Assembly (NCBI GenBank): GCA_025934635.1
Contig: JAICWX010000015.1
Span: 1-53,001 of the forward strand
Source of the DNA: Streptosporangiaceae bacterium
GTDB taxonomy: Bacteria; Actinomycetota; Actinomycetes; Streptosporangiales; Streptosporangiaceae
Length of the DNA stretch: 53,001 nt
Direction of reading: 5' to 3'
A program made the translations under genes and the position numbers. The number at the start of each line of letters is the position of its first letter. Position 1 is the first letter of the stretch. The notes below the pieces were generated by a model. The model made no database searches, had not been told where the DNA came from, and worked only from the letters and a program-made list of their open reading frames with translations. Shown piece by piece: positions 8,528 to 17,576 of this stretch.

Positions 8528-10926
8528 CGCGGCACGACGACCTGGAGCAGCTGGAGAAGGAGCCGTCCGGCGTTTTGTCACCCAACGGCGACCGCGCGGA
8601 CCCAGCCGTCTGGCGCGACACCAGCCGCCCGGTCGCCGAACGCGTCGATGACCTGCTCAGCCGGATGACGCTGGCTGAGAAGGCCGGCCAGCTGCGGAGC
8701 ACGTGGCCCGGCAGCACGGCCGGGAACGGCGGGGACGGCGGAGATGACGGGAACGGCGGGGGCGGCGAGGTGGCGCCGCTGCAGGGACTGGCTTCCGCTC
8801 CGGCGGACTGGGCGGAGCTCATCCGCGACGGACTCGGGCAGCTGACCCGGCCGTTCGGCACCGTGCCGGTCACCGCCCGGGAAGGCGCCGAGGCGCTGGC
8901 CCGCGCCCAGCTCCAGATCACCGCCGCGAGCCGGTTCGGCATCCCGGCGATCGCGCACGATGAATGCCTGGCCGGCTTCACCGCCTGGACCGCGGCCATC
9001 TACCCGGTCCCGCTGGCCTGGGGGGCCAGTTTCGATCCGCAGCTCGTGCAGGAGATGGCGGTGCAGATCGGCACGAGCATGCGGGCCGTCGGCGTGCACC
9101 AGGGCCTGGCGCCGGTACTCGACGTCACCGTCGACCCGCGCTGGGGGCGGACGGAAGAGACCATCGGCGAGGATCCCTACCTGGTCGCGACGGTCGGCAC
9201 GGCGTACGTCAGCGGGCTCGAGTCAACCGGGCTCATCTGCACGATCAAGCACTTCGTGGGCTATTCAGCCTCCCGCGGCGGGCGCAACCTGGCCCCGGCC
9301 GCGGTGACCAGCCGGCAGGTCGCCGACCTGCTGCTGCCCCCGTTCGAGATGGCCGTCCGGCTGGGCCGGCCACGCTCGGTCATGCACGCCTACACCGATA
9401 TCGACGGCGTACCCACCGCCGCCGACGCGTCCCTGCTGTCCGGGCTGCTCCGCGACACGTGGGGCTTCACCGGCACGGTGGTGTCGGACTACTTCGGCAT
9501 CAGCTTCCTCGAGCTGCTGCACGGCGTGGCGGCCGATCCGGCCCAGGCGGCCGCGCTGGCCCTGGCGGCCGGGGTGGACGTCGAGCTCCCCGTAGTGCGC
9601 TGCTTCGGGGCGCCGCTCATCGGCGCGGTCGAGCGCGGGGAGATCGCCGAGGTCCTGGTGGACCGGGCCGCACGCCGGGTCCTGGAGCAGAAGTGCGAGC
9701 TCGGCCTGCTCGACCCGTCCTGGGACCCGGCCCCGGCCGAACCGTCCGGGACCGACCTGGCGCCGCCCGCCGCCCGGCGGATCGCAGCCCGGCTGGCCGA
9801 GGAGTCGGTCATCTTGCTGGCCAACGACGGCACGCTGCCGATCTCCCCCGGCGGCCGGATCGCCGTGGTGGGCCCGCGGGCGGACGACCCGCTGGCGATG
9901 CTGGGCTGCTATTCCTTCCCCAGCCACGTCGGCGTGCGGTACCCGGACCTGGACATCGGGGTGGAGATCCCGACGTTCCTGGCCGCGCTGCGCCGGGAAC
10001 TGCCGGACAGCGAGATCGGCTACGCCCGCGGCTGCGGGGTCGACGACGCCGACCTGTCCGGCATCGAGGCGGCCACGGCGCTGGCCGCGGGCAGCGACGT
10101 GTGCGTCGCCGTGGTCGGCGACCGGTCCGGGCTGTTCGGCCGCGGCACCTCGGGTGAGGGCTGCGACGCCGCCGACCTGAACCTGCCCGGAGTCCAGCCG
10201 CAGCTGCTCACGGCCCTGCTGGCGACCGGGACCCCGGTGGTGATCGTCCTGCTGACCGGGCGTCCGTATGCGCTCGGCTCGTTTCCGGCGGCAGCGGCCG
10301 TCCAGGCGTTCTTCCCCGGCCAGGAAGGCGGGCCGGCGCTGGCCCGGGTGCTTTCCGGTGCCGTGAACCCATCCGGGCGCCTGCCCGTCAGCGTGCCCGC
10401 GTACGCGGGGGCGCAACCAGCGACGTATATCGGCCCGGCGCTGGCCCACCGGTCCGCAGTCAGCTCACTGGACCCCAGTCCCCTGCACCCGTTCGGTCAT
10501 GGCCTTTCCTATACCACCTTCAGCTGGGCCGACATGGAGTGCTGCGACGCCCGGGTGGCCACCGACGGCGCCGTCCGGCTCGGCCTCACCGTCGCGAACG
10601 CGGGCGAGCGGTCCGGTACCGAGGTCGTCCAGGTCTACCTGCACGACCCGGTCGCCCAGGTGACCCGGCCGGCCACGCTGCTCGTCGGCTACGCGCGCGT
10701 CCCGCTCGAGCCGGGCCAGCGCCGCCGGGTCGAGTTCACCCTGCACACGGACCTGACGTCCTTCACCGGCCGGAGCGGCCAGCGGATCGTCGAACCGGGC
10801 CGGATCGAGCTGCGGCTGGGCACCTCGAGCGCGGACACGATGGCCAGCTTCCCGGTCGAGCTCACCGGCCCGGAACGGACCATCGCGGGCCCGCGGCAGA
10901 TGACCGCGGACGTACGGATCAGCTAG
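8524..10926 (+). CDS. glycoside hydrolase family 3 (beta-xylosidase/beta-glucosidase)
   Basis: This retaining exo-glycosidase of 800 residues has no signal peptide, so it works in the cytoplasm on imported oligosaccharides. Domains in order are a GH3 N-terminal barrel (about 35-390), a GH3 C-terminal sandwich (about 410-640) and a fibronectin-III-like domain (about 690-780). The nucleophile is D322 in VVSDYFG; KHF (242-244) and WGR (207-209) bind substrate. The GH3 C-domain Glu region is RGTSGEGCDAADL. A Gly/Asp-rich low-complexity insert sits at 62-81. Its ATG overlaps the repressor stop. By analogy with the S. thermoviolaceus bxl operon, where BxlA is a GH3 beta-xylosidase, xylosidase activity is likely, but beta-glucosidase cannot be excluded. 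Confidence 0.93.
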   Translation: MTRHDDLEQLEKEPSGVLSPNGDRADPAVWRDTSRPVAERVDDLLSRMTLAEKAGQLRSTWPGSTAGNGGDGGDDGNGGGGEVAPLQGLASAPADWAELIRDGLGQLTRPFGTVPVTAREGAEALARAQLQITAASRFGIPAIAHDECLAGFTAWTAAIYPVPLAWGASFDPQLVQEMAVQIGTSMRAVGVHQGLAPVLDVTVDPRWGRTEETIGEDPYLVATVGTAYVSGLESTGLICTIKHFVGYSASRGGRNLAPAAVTSRQVADLLLPPFEMAVRLGRPRSVMHAYTDIDGVPTAADASLLSGLLRDTWGFTGTVVSDYFGISFLELLHGVAADPAQAAALALAAGVDVELPVVRCFGAPLIGAVERGEIAEVLVDRAARRVLEQKCELGLLDPSWDPAPAEPSGTDLAPPAARRIAARLAEESVILLANDGTLPISPGGRIAVVGPRADDPLAMLGCYSFPSHVGVRYPDLDIGVEIPTFLAALRRELPDSEIGYARGCGVDDADLSGIEAATALAAGSDVCVAVVGDRSGLFGRGTSGEGCDAADLNLPGVQPQLLTALLATGTPVVIVLLTGRPYALGSFPAAAAVQAFFPGQEGGPALARVLSGAVNPSGRLPVSVPAYAGAQPATYIGPALAHRSAVSSLDPSPLHPFGHGLSYTTFSWADMECCDARVATDGAVRLGLTVANAGERSGTEVVQVYLHDPVAQVTRPATLLVGYARVPLEPGQRRRVEFTLHTDLTSFTGRSGQRIVEPGRIELRLGTSSADTMASFPVELTGPERTIAGPRQMTADVRIS

Positions 10927-10953
10927 GGATCGCCGAGAAAAGGAGCAGCCCGG

Positions 10954-12354
10954 ATGCCCACCTCCGTCCTGTCCGTGCGCGACGGCACCATCGTCGACGG
11001 CACCGGCCAGCCCGTCATCCTGCGCGGGTACAACGTCGGCGGCTGGATGAACATGGAGAACTTCCTCACCGGCTATCCCGGCACCGAGTCGCAGCACCGG
11101 CGAGTCCTGCGCCGGGTACTCGGGCCGGAGCTCTACGAGGCCTTCTTCGACCGGTTCATGACCGTCTTCTTCGACGACGCCGACGCACGTTACCTGGCCT
11201 CTCTCGGGATGAACTCGGTCCGCATCCCGTTCAACTACCGGCACTTCGAGGACGATGCGCGGCCGTTCGAGCTCAAGGAGGAAGGTTTCGCGCTGCTCGA
11301 CCGCGCCATCGGCCACTGCCAGCGGCACGGCCTGTACGCGGTGCTCGACTTCCACGCGCTGCCCGGCTCGCAGAACCAGCACTGGCACAGCGACAACGAG
11401 ACACACAAAGCGGGATTCTGGGTGTACCGGCACTTCCAGGACCGGGCCGTGCACCTGTGGGAGGCACTGGCCGCGCGCTACCGGGGCAACGCCACCGTCG
11501 CCGGATACAACATCATGAACGAGCCGGCCGACCCGGACGGCGACGTCATCAAGCCGTTCTGCGACCGCGCGGTGGAGGCGGTCCGCCACGCCGACCCGGA
11601 CCACATCATCTTCCTGGACGGCAACCGCTACTCGACCGACTTCAGCGCGTTCGAGAACGTCCCGGTCTACCCGAACACGGTCTACTCCGCGCACGACTAC
11701 GCGCTGCCTGGCTTCGTCTACGGCGGCCCCTATCCGGGTGTCACGAATGGCGTCTACGTCGACCGCGACCAGGTGGAGGAGACGTTCCTGCGGCGGACGG
11801 AGTTCATGCGGGCCACCGGCACGCCGATCTGGATCGGCGAGTTCGGCCCGGTCTTCACCGGGGACCCGGCGCGCGACGAGCAGAAGTACCAGCTGCTCCG
11901 CGACCAGCTGGACATCTACGCCCGGCACGACGCGGGCTGGGCGGTCTGGGCGTACAAGGACGTCGGCGGCCAGGGGCTGGCCTACGCCGCCCCTGATTCC
12001 CCATGGCGCGAGCGGGTCGGCGACGTGATGGCCAAGAAGGCGCGTCTCGGCGTGGATCACTGGGGCTCGCTGGATACCGGGATCCGGCACATCATGACGC
12101 CCGTCGAGGAGACCTTCGCCAGGGAGTACCCGGGCTTCGACCCGTTCCCGTTCGGCGCGGCCAGCTGGGTCGAGACCCTGGTGCGGAACATCATGCTGGC
12201 CGAGCCGCTGCTGGACGACTTCGGCCGGGCCTTCGCGGACGTCAGCCGGGGCGAGACCGTCTGGGAGCTGGCGGACTCGTTCCGGCTGGAGAACTGCGTG
12301 GTCAGGGACCGGCTGGCGGAGGTCCTGGCCGTCAGCGCGCGCCCGCCGCGCTGA
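10954..12354 (+). CDS. glycoside hydrolase family 5 (cellulase-like), intracellular
   Basis: This is a 466-residue TIM-barrel retaining glycosidase. The acid/base is E190 (NIMNEPAD) and the nucleophile E296 (WIGEFGP); R90, the histidines of HDYALPG and the LRGYNVGGWM opening are also typical of GH5. No signal peptide or carbohydrate-binding module is present. Unlike most GH5 endoglucanases it therefore acts inside the cell, presumably on short beta-linked oligosaccharides brought in by the transporter. It lies 27 bases after the GH3 gene behind AAAGGAG, so it is the last gene of the operon. The exact bond cleaved (beta-glucan, mannan, xyloglucan or glycoside) is not clear from the sequence. 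Confidence 0.9.
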   Translation: MPTSVLSVRDGTIVDGTGQPVILRGYNVGGWMNMENFLTGYPGTESQHRRVLRRVLGPELYEAFFDRFMTVFFDDADARYLASLGMNSVRIPFNYRHFEDDARPFELKEEGFALLDRAIGHCQRHGLYAVLDFHALPGSQNQHWHSDNETHKAGFWVYRHFQDRAVHLWEALAARYRGNATVAGYNIMNEPADPDGDVIKPFCDRAVEAVRHADPDHIIFLDGNRYSTDFSAFENVPVYPNTVYSAHDYALPGFVYGGPYPGVTNGVYVDRDQVEETFLRRTEFMRATGTPIWIGEFGPVFTGDPARDEQKYQLLRDQLDIYARHDAGWAVWAYKDVGGQGLAYAAPDSPWRERVGDVMAKKARLGVDHWGSLDTGIRHIMTPVEETFAREYPGFDPFPFGAASWVETLVRNIMLAEPLLDDFGRAFADVSRGETVWELADSFRLENCVVRDRLAEVLAVSARPPR

Positions 12355-12363
12355 GACAGGCGG

Positions 12364-13011
12364 CTACAGCGTCCCTGTCAGCCACCGGGCGGCGCGGGAG
12401 ATCAGCTGGCAGTGCGCGTCGCTGTCGTACGAGCGCTCGTCGTGACCCAGGACGTCGGTGACGACGCGCGACCGGCCGAGGACACGAGCCCACAGCAGCG
12501 GGTGGAGTCCGCCGTCGTGCTCGTGGACGGCCAGCGGGACGATGCCCGGCGCGGTGCGCAGGTAGGTGTAGCGCTCGTCGGTGATGTCGAAGCTGGCCAC
12601 CGGGGCGCCGATGGGGTGCCGCCGGGGATAGGTGACGATCCGGCACGGCCCCGTCTCCGGGTGCGTCGACTGGCCGCTGACCCAGGCGGCGCCGGTGACT
12701 GATTCCCATTCCGGCAGCCGCAGCAGCGTGGTCGCGCCGACGTGGATGGCGAGCACGCCTACCCCGCGCTCCAGGGCGGCCAGCAGCCCGGCCCGCGCGG
12801 CGCCGGCATCGGCTTGCGGGCCGGCCGCGGCGTTCACCGCGATCAGGTCCCAGCCGCGCAGGTCGGCGACGCGGTCCGCGACGGACTCGGCGATCTCGAC
12901 CTCGTGCCCGAGGGCTCCCAGCAGGTCCGCGATCCGTCGTGACGTCGCCGCGAACGGGTGCCACGGGTCGCGGTACTCACCGCCGCCGGACAGGACCAGC
13001 GATCGTGTCAT
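12364..13011 (-). CDS. ThuA-like (trehalose-utilisation family) protein
   Basis: This 215-residue protein has a class I glutamine-amidotransferase-like fold, as in ThuA proteins. It begins SLVLSGGGEYRDPWHPF and carries WDLIAVN and a central LERGVGVLAIHVGATTLL, where the amidotransferase nucleophile elbow would be; there is no Cys nucleophile. ThuA proteins act in oxidative (3-keto) disaccharide catabolism, but the chemistry is poorly known. It starts 3 bases after the stop of the SDR gene, so ADH - SDR - ThuA form one operon. It is convergent with the GH5 gene. Confidence 0.82.
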   Translation of the reverse strand: MTRSLVLSGGGEYRDPWHPFAATSRRIADLLGALGHEVEIAESVADRVADLRGWDLIAVNAAAGPQADAGAARAGLLAALERGVGVLAIHVGATTLLRLPEWESVTGAAWVSGQSTHPETGPCRIVTYPRRHPIGAPVASFDITDERYTYLRTAPGIVPLAVHEHDGGLHPLLWARVLGRSRVVTDVLGHDERSYDSDAHCQLISRAARWLTGTL

Positions 13012-13014
13012 GGC

Positions 13015-13797
13015 TCAGATCCAGCCTCCGTCGACAATCCAGGCCTGGCTGGTGCACATCCGGCTGTCGTCGGCGGCCAGCCACAGCGCCATCCGGGCGA
13101 TATCCGCGGGCATCACCCGGCCGGGCAGGCACTGGGCGCGCTCGATCTCCCGCTCGGCCTCGGGCGTCACCCAATCGGCGAGCTGGCGGGCGGTCATGGT
13201 CCAGCCCGGGATCAGGCAGTTCACCCGGATCCCGTCGGAGCCCAGGTCGCGGGCCAGCGACCGGGTGAGCCCCTCGATCCCGGCCTTGGCGGTCGCGTAG
13301 GCGGCCACGTCGGCGAAGCCCGCGCGCCAGGTGATCGAGCCGAGGTTGATGATCGAACCACGCCCGCGTGCACGCATCCCCGGCGCGACCGCCTGGGCGG
13401 CGAAGAACATCGGACGGAGGTTCACCCGGAACTTCTCGTCCCAGAACTGCTCGGTCAGCTCGTCCAGCGGCACCCGCTCGTCGTCGGCCGCGTTGTTGAC
13501 GAGCACGTCGACCGGTCCCAGGTCGGCCGCGCACGCGCTGATCGCGTCGCGCAGCCGCGGCACGTCGCCGACATCGCAGGCCCGCTGCCACAGCTCGGTG
13601 CCAGCCTCGGCCCCGAGCGTGGCGGCCAGCTCGGCGGCCGCTGACCGCTGGATGTCGACGAAGCCGACCCGGGCGCCCTGCCGGGTGAACTGGGCGGTCA
13701 GCTCGGCTCCGATGCCGGTAGCGCCGCCGGTGATGAACACGGTCCGGCCGCGCAGGCTCGGGTAGACGGCATAGCCGGCTGGCCCGGCCGCGGTCAA
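13015..13797 (-). CDS. SDR-family oxidoreductase
   Basis: This is a classical short-chain dehydrogenase of 260 residues. It carries TGGATGIGAE, the NNAAD loop, a catalytic Ser in SITW and the active-site YATAK near residue 164, and ends IVDGGWI. The start is set at TTG 13797, whose bases overlap the stop of the upstream ADH gene (TTGA) and which is preceded by GGGGGAG at good spacing; the reading frame stays open further upstream, but that stretch is antisense to nothing plausible and overlaps the ADH gene. Translational coupling to the dehydrogenase suggests consecutive steps on the same sugar or polyol. The NAD(P) preference is not assigned. Confidence 0.88.
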   Translation of the reverse strand: MTAAGPAGYAVYPSLRGRTVFITGGATGIGAELTAQFTRQGARVGFVDIQRSAAAELAATLGAEAGTELWQRACDVGDVPRLRDAISACAADLGPVDVLVNNAADDERVPLDELTEQFWDEKFRVNLRPMFFAAQAVAPGMRARGRGSIINLGSITWRAGFADVAAYATAKAGIEGLTRSLARDLGSDGIRVNCLIPGWTMTARQLADWVTPEAEREIERAQCLPGRVMPADIARMALWLAADDSRMCTSQAWIVDGGWI

Positions 13798-14906
13798 CAG
13801 GACTCCCCCATCAGGATCAGGCCGCGGCCGACCGACTCTTCCGGCAGCCGCGCGTAGGCCTGGTTGATGTCCTCGAGGCGGTACTCGGTGCCGAGCAGCC
13901 GGTCGAGCGGGAGCCGGCCGGCCCGGTGCAGCTCGAGCAGCCGGGGTACCTGCAGCACCGTGTTGGCCGACCCGTACAGGCTCCCGATCACCCGGATGTC
14001 CTTCTGCACCAGCTCGTTGATCGGCACCGCCACCGCCTGGCCAGCCTGGCCCAGGCCGATCGCGACCAGCGTGCCGGTCGGCCGCAGGCTGCGGAAGCCG
14101 GCCAGCAGGGTCTCCGGCTTGCCCACGGCCTCGAAGGCCCACTGCACTCCGGCCGGCAGCACCTCGCGGACCGCGGGCTCGATATCACCGTGGGTCACGT
14201 TCACGGTGTGACTGGCGCCCAGAGACCGGGCCAGCTCGAGCCTGGCCGCGCTGACGTCGGCCACGATGAGCGGGTAAGCACCGGTCATCGCCGCCCCGAG
14301 CACGACGGAAAGCCCGACGCCGCCCGCCCCGATAACCAGGACGCCCGCGCCGGGCATGGCGGTGCCCATCACGTTGAGCACCGCGCCGACGCCGGTGACG
14401 ACGGCGCACCCGGCCAGCGCGGCGATCCGCGGTGAGGTTCCCGGCGGGATCCGGACCACCGATTCCTGCGCCACGACGCAGTACTCCGCGAAGCACGAGA
14501 CACCGAGGAAATGATGGACCGGACGGCCGTCCGGCCCGGACAGGCGGCTGGTGCCGTCCAGCAGCCCGCCGGTGGCCACGGGAGTCCTGACGGCGGCGCA
14601 CAGCGCCGGCCGGCCGGCCAGGCAGTACTCGCACCGGCCGCACCGCGGGCGCCACATGAGGACCACCGCGTCGCCGGGCTCGATGCCGCGGACGCCGGGC
14701 CCGGTCTGCTCCACCACCCCGGCCCCCTCGTGCCCGAGGACGACCGGCAGCCGGCAGGAGAGGTCGCCGTTAACGTAGTGCAGGTCGCTGTGGCAGACGC
14801 CGGCCGCCTGGACGCGCACCAGTACCTCACCCGCCCGCGGCGGGTCCAGCCGCAGGTTCTCCAGCCGCATCGGCTCACCCGTGGCGTGCAGGACTGCCGC
14901 CCTCAT
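13794..14906 (-). CDS. zinc-dependent alcohol dehydrogenase (class III/benzyl-alcohol type)
   Basis: This is a 370-residue medium-chain dehydrogenase. Catalytic zinc ligands are C38 (GVCHSD) and H59-E60 (GHE), with a structural-zinc Cys set C89, C92, C95 and C103. The NAD fold shows GAGGVGLSVV. The start at 14906 is chosen because GAGGAGG stands five bases before it; an ATG at 14924 has no such site. A perfect LacI-type dyad lies 25 bases upstream (14931-14945) behind a TTGACT promoter, so this operon is probably under the same repressors as xylA. The substrate is unknown; sugar alcohol or aldose oxidation fits the context. Confidence 0.9.
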   Translation of the reverse strand: MRAAVLHATGEPMRLENLRLDPPRAGEVLVRVQAAGVCHSDLHYVNGDLSCRLPVVLGHEGAGVVEQTGPGVRGIEPGDAVVLMWRPRCGRCEYCLAGRPALCAAVRTPVATGGLLDGTSRLSGPDGRPVHHFLGVSCFAEYCVVAQESVVRIPPGTSPRIAALAGCAVVTGVGAVLNVMGTAMPGAGVLVIGAGGVGLSVVLGAAMTGAYPLIVADVSAARLELARSLGASHTVNVTHGDIEPAVREVLPAGVQWAFEAVGKPETLLAGFRSLRPTGTLVAIGLGQAGQAVAVPINELVQKDIRVIGSLYGSANTVLQVPRLLELHRAGRLPLDRLLGTEYRLEDINQAYARLPEESVGRGLILMGESC

Positions 14907-14930
14907 CGGCCCTCCTCTGAACATAGATGT

Positions 14931-14945
14931 TTCGAAATTTTCGAA
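14931..14945. promoter_or_regulatory. perfect LacI operator dyad upstream of ADH operon
   Basis: TTCGAAA-T-TTTCGAA is a perfect palindrome with 7-base arms and one central base. It lies 33-47 nt downstream of the inferred start and 25 bases before the ATG at 14906. It is the best example of the repeated operator. Confidence 0.7.
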
Positions 14946-14983
14946 GCCATCGATCAGCGCCCGGCACGTCGGCCGATAGTTAG

Positions 14984-15013
14984 ACGGTAGGTGTCGGGGG
15001 CACGGTAAGTCAA
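14984..15013 (-). promoter_or_regulatory. putative promoter of the ADH-SDR-ThuA operon
   Basis: Minus strand: TTGACT (15013-15008), 18 bases, TACCGT (14989-14984). The geometry is like that of the xylA promoter (TTGACA, 18, TACGGT), with the operator just downstream. Confidence 0.5.
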
Positions 15014-15399
15014 CGCAAGGTTGCCTTGATGGCCGAGGTAAGAGGCGTTCGAGTGAGACTGGATGGATGCTGGCCCGGCCGCGTCACCGGGCATTCCCGC
15101 CGGTGGCATTCCGGGGGTGGACGGCTCCAGGGAGGATGTTAGATGATGGCGGCAATCGCCATGGGTCGATAGTTTCGGAAATTATAGAGGATGACAGCTC
15201 GATCCGGGAGCCGAGCTCGGGAGACCGCATGCTGACATCAGGGCAGCGGTGTTCTCCCGGCCGGCCGCGGGAGCATCCTGACCACGACGGGGTCGATCCG
15301 GCGGGACAGCTACTATCAAGCTAGCTTGCGATGGTCTGTCGATAACTGAGACGACGGCATCCCGGCGGACGAAGGCGGCGCCAGGCAGCCGGAAGGGAC
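15014..15399. other. intergenic region before the third LacI gene
   Basis: No convincing gene is seen here. The stretch holds a short inverted repeat CAAGG-TTG-CCTTG (15016-15028) and a degenerate operator-like run TTTCGGAAATTATAG (15173-15187). A promoter for the repressor at 15400 is expected but I could not place one confidently. Confidence 0.4.
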
Positions 15400-16449
15400 A
15401 TGATGACGGCCACGCCGCAACGGGTCACGATGGCGACGATCGCCGCAGCAGCCGACGTCTCCGTGCCGACCGTGTCGAAAGTGCTCAACGGCCGGGCGGA
15501 CGTGGCGGCCGAGACCCGGATCCGGGTGGAGTCGGTGCTCGACGAGCTGGGCTACGCCCGGCATTCCCGGCGGAAGATCCAGTCGGCCCGGATCATCGAC
15601 CTGGTCTGCACCGAATTCAGCCCGTGGGCCGCTGAGATCATCCGCGGGGCCAGCGCGGCCGCGCTGTCGGCCCGGTGCCGGATCGCCGTCACGGCGGTCA
15701 GCGACGGCGCGGATGTCGACCACTGGCTGAGGAGCCTGGGGGCCAGCCCGACCGACGGGGTCATCCTGGTCCTCACCGAACTGGCCCCGCAGCATCGCAG
15801 CCGGCTCGCCGCGCTCGGGGTTCCCGTGGTCATCGTCGACCCGGCCGGCCAGCCGGATCCCGAGGTCCTGACCATCGGCGCCGCCAACTGGGCCGGCGGC
15901 CTGGCCGCGACCGACCACCTGCTGGGCCTCGGGCACCGCCGGATCGGCACGATCACCGGCAGCCCTTCGGTGCTGTGCAGCCAGGCCCGCCTGGACGGAT
16001 ACCGGGCCGCGCTCGAGCGCGCGGGCATCGCGGTGGACCCCGAGCTCGTCCGGACCGGCGACTTCCACTACGAGTCCGCGCTCACCGCCGCCTCGGCGCT
16101 GCTGCGCCTGCCCGACCGGCCCACGGCGATCTTCGCGGCGAGCGATGTGCAGGCGATGGGGGTCTACGAAGCCGCGCGGCGGCGCGGCCTGAGGCTGCCG
16201 CAGGACCTGAGCGTGGTCGGCTTCGACGATATCCCGATGGCTCAGTGGGTCTCGCCGCCGCTGACCACGCTGCGCCAGCCGCTGGCTGAGATGGCGACGC
16301 TCGCTACCCGGACCCTGCTGGCCGGCGGCTCGATGGGGCTGCAGAACCGGGTCGAGCTCGCGACCACGCTGGTCGTGCGGTCGAGCACCCAGCCGCCGCC
16401 CGGTCCGCCTGCGGTCAGGACGGCCGCCCGCAAGCGCGCTCGCGCCTGA
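15400..16449 (+). CDS. LacI-family transcriptional repressor
   Basis: This is a 349-residue LacI/GalR regulator. The helix-turn-helix ATIAAAADVSVPTVSKVLN lies at about residues 12-30 and the sugar-sensing domain carries GHRRIGTITG, LLCSQ-like LCSQARLDGYRAAL, and LSVVGFDDIPMAQW. GGAAGGGA precedes tandem ATG codons at 15400 and 15403; either may be used. An Arg/Lys-rich tail (residues 338-349) is extra to the family. It lies between the ADH operon and the epimerase-SBP operon, and its recognition helix is the same as in the repressors at 1-622 and 7538. The three probably cross-recognise related operators, with different sugar ligands. Confidence 0.94.
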   Translation: MMTATPQRVTMATIAAAADVSVPTVSKVLNGRADVAAETRIRVESVLDELGYARHSRRKIQSARIIDLVCTEFSPWAAEIIRGASAAALSARCRIAVTAVSDGADVDHWLRSLGASPTDGVILVLTELAPQHRSRLAALGVPVVIVDPAGQPDPEVLTIGAANWAGGLAATDHLLGLGHRRIGTITGSPSVLCSQARLDGYRAALERAGIAVDPELVRTGDFHYESALTAASALLRLPDRPTAIFAASDVQAMGVYEAARRRGLRLPQDLSVVGFDDIPMAQWVSPPLTTLRQPLAEMATLATRTLLAGGSMGLQNRVELATTLVVRSSTQPPPGPPAVRTAARKRARA

Positions 16450-16474
16450 CGGTACGGGCGGCGGCCGGGCCGGG

Positions 16475-17545
16475 TCAGCCGTCCCGGGCGCCGGCCGCGA
16501 GCGCCGCGGCGCCCAGCGCGGTGAAGATGCCGCGTGCCTTATGGTGCCCGCCGACCAGGCGGTCCATGACCGCGTCAACCGCGGCCGCCGGCCCGCAGTC
16601 CCCGGCGTGCTCGGCGCGCCAGCGGACCATGTCCGCGGCGGCGGCGTGGAACGTCAGCCGGGGCGCGAAATCCGGGACGAACCGGCGGATCTTGGAATTG
16701 TCGAAGACCGCGCTGTGCGACAGGTCGCCGATGATCAGCTCGGACCAGAACCAGTCCGGCGCGGCGGCCAGGATATCCTCGGACGGGATGTGCACGATCC
16801 GCGGCTCCACACCGAGCGCGCCGGCGACGATCGCGTAGATCTGGTCCCAGGTGTAGACGTCGTCCGAGGTGATGTGGAACACCTCGCCGATGGCGCGCGG
16901 GTTGCCGAGCAGCCCGACCAGGCCCTGGGCGAAGTCGTCGGCGTGGGTCAGGGTCCACAGCGAGGTACCGTCGCCGGGAGCGATGACCTCGGCCCCCCGG
17001 GCCAGCCGGTCGAGGACCGTCCAGTCGCCGGGAATCGGCGGGCTCGCCTCGTCATAGGTGTGCGACGGCCGCACGATCGTCACCGGGAACCCGGTCGTGA
17101 CGCAGGCGCGCATCAGCTCGTCCTCGGCCGCGATCTTGTCCCTGGAGTAGCTGACGAACGGGTTCAGCCGGAGGTTGGACTCCACGATCGGCCACTGGAG
17201 CACCGGCTTGCGGTACAGCGACGCCGTGCTGATGTGCAGGTACTGCCGGGTCCGGCCGCCGAACAGGTCCACCGCCTCGGCCGCGTCGGCGGCGTTGTAG
17301 GACAGGAAGTTCGCGACTGCGCCGAACTCCGTGTCGCCGATGGCCTTGCGGACCGACGCGGGGTCCCTGATGTCCGCTTGCAGCCAGGTCACCGAGTCCG
17401 GCAGCGAGCGGTGCCTGAGGTTGTTGCCGCGGTTCAGCACGTATGCCGACATGCCCGCGGCCACGGACCGCCGGACGCAGGACGCGCTGATCGTGCCGGT
17501 TCCGCCGATGAACAGGACACTGAGATCCCGCTGGGGTTGTGTCAC
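16475..17545 (-). CDS. NAD-dependent epimerase/dehydratase family protein
   Basis: This is an extended SDR of 356 residues with N-terminal FIGGTGTISASC for NAD binding and an active-site YSRDK (YxxxK), preceded by STASLY. Proteins of this type rearrange or oxidise sugar nucleotides or free sugars; the loop FHITSDDVYTWDQIY is typical of the atypical plant-isoflavone-reductase-like subgroup in sugar operons. It starts at GTG 17545 behind GGAGAAG and follows the SBP gene by 31 bases, so it is the second gene of an SBP-epimerase operon. Its substrate is not known. Confidence 0.85.
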   Translation of the reverse strand: MTQPQRDLSVLFIGGTGTISASCVRRSVAAGMSAYVLNRGNNLRHRSLPDSVTWLQADIRDPASVRKAIGDTEFGAVANFLSYNAADAAEAVDLFGGRTRQYLHISTASLYRKPVLQWPIVESNLRLNPFVSYSRDKIAAEDELMRACVTTGFPVTIVRPSHTYDEASPPIPGDWTVLDRLARGAEVIAPGDGTSLWTLTHADDFAQGLVGLLGNPRAIGEVFHITSDDVYTWDQIYAIVAGALGVEPRIVHIPSEDILAAAPDWFWSELIIGDLSHSAVFDNSKIRRFVPDFAPRLTFHAAAADMVRWRAEHAGDCGPAAAVDAVMDRLVGGHHKARGIFTALGAAALAAGARDG

Positions 17546-17576
17546 CTTCTCCGCCTCACTGATTTGCGTTCGGTCC

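Noticed and set aside
15016..15028. CAAGG-TTG-CCTTG inverted repeat as a regulator site
   Set aside because: Only 5-bp arms, a single copy, and it overlaps the region just upstream of the ADH promoter; not distinguishable from chance.
15173..15187. TTTCGGAAATTATAG as another LacI operator
   Set aside because: Only the left half resembles the dyad; kept as a note, not counted in the regulon.
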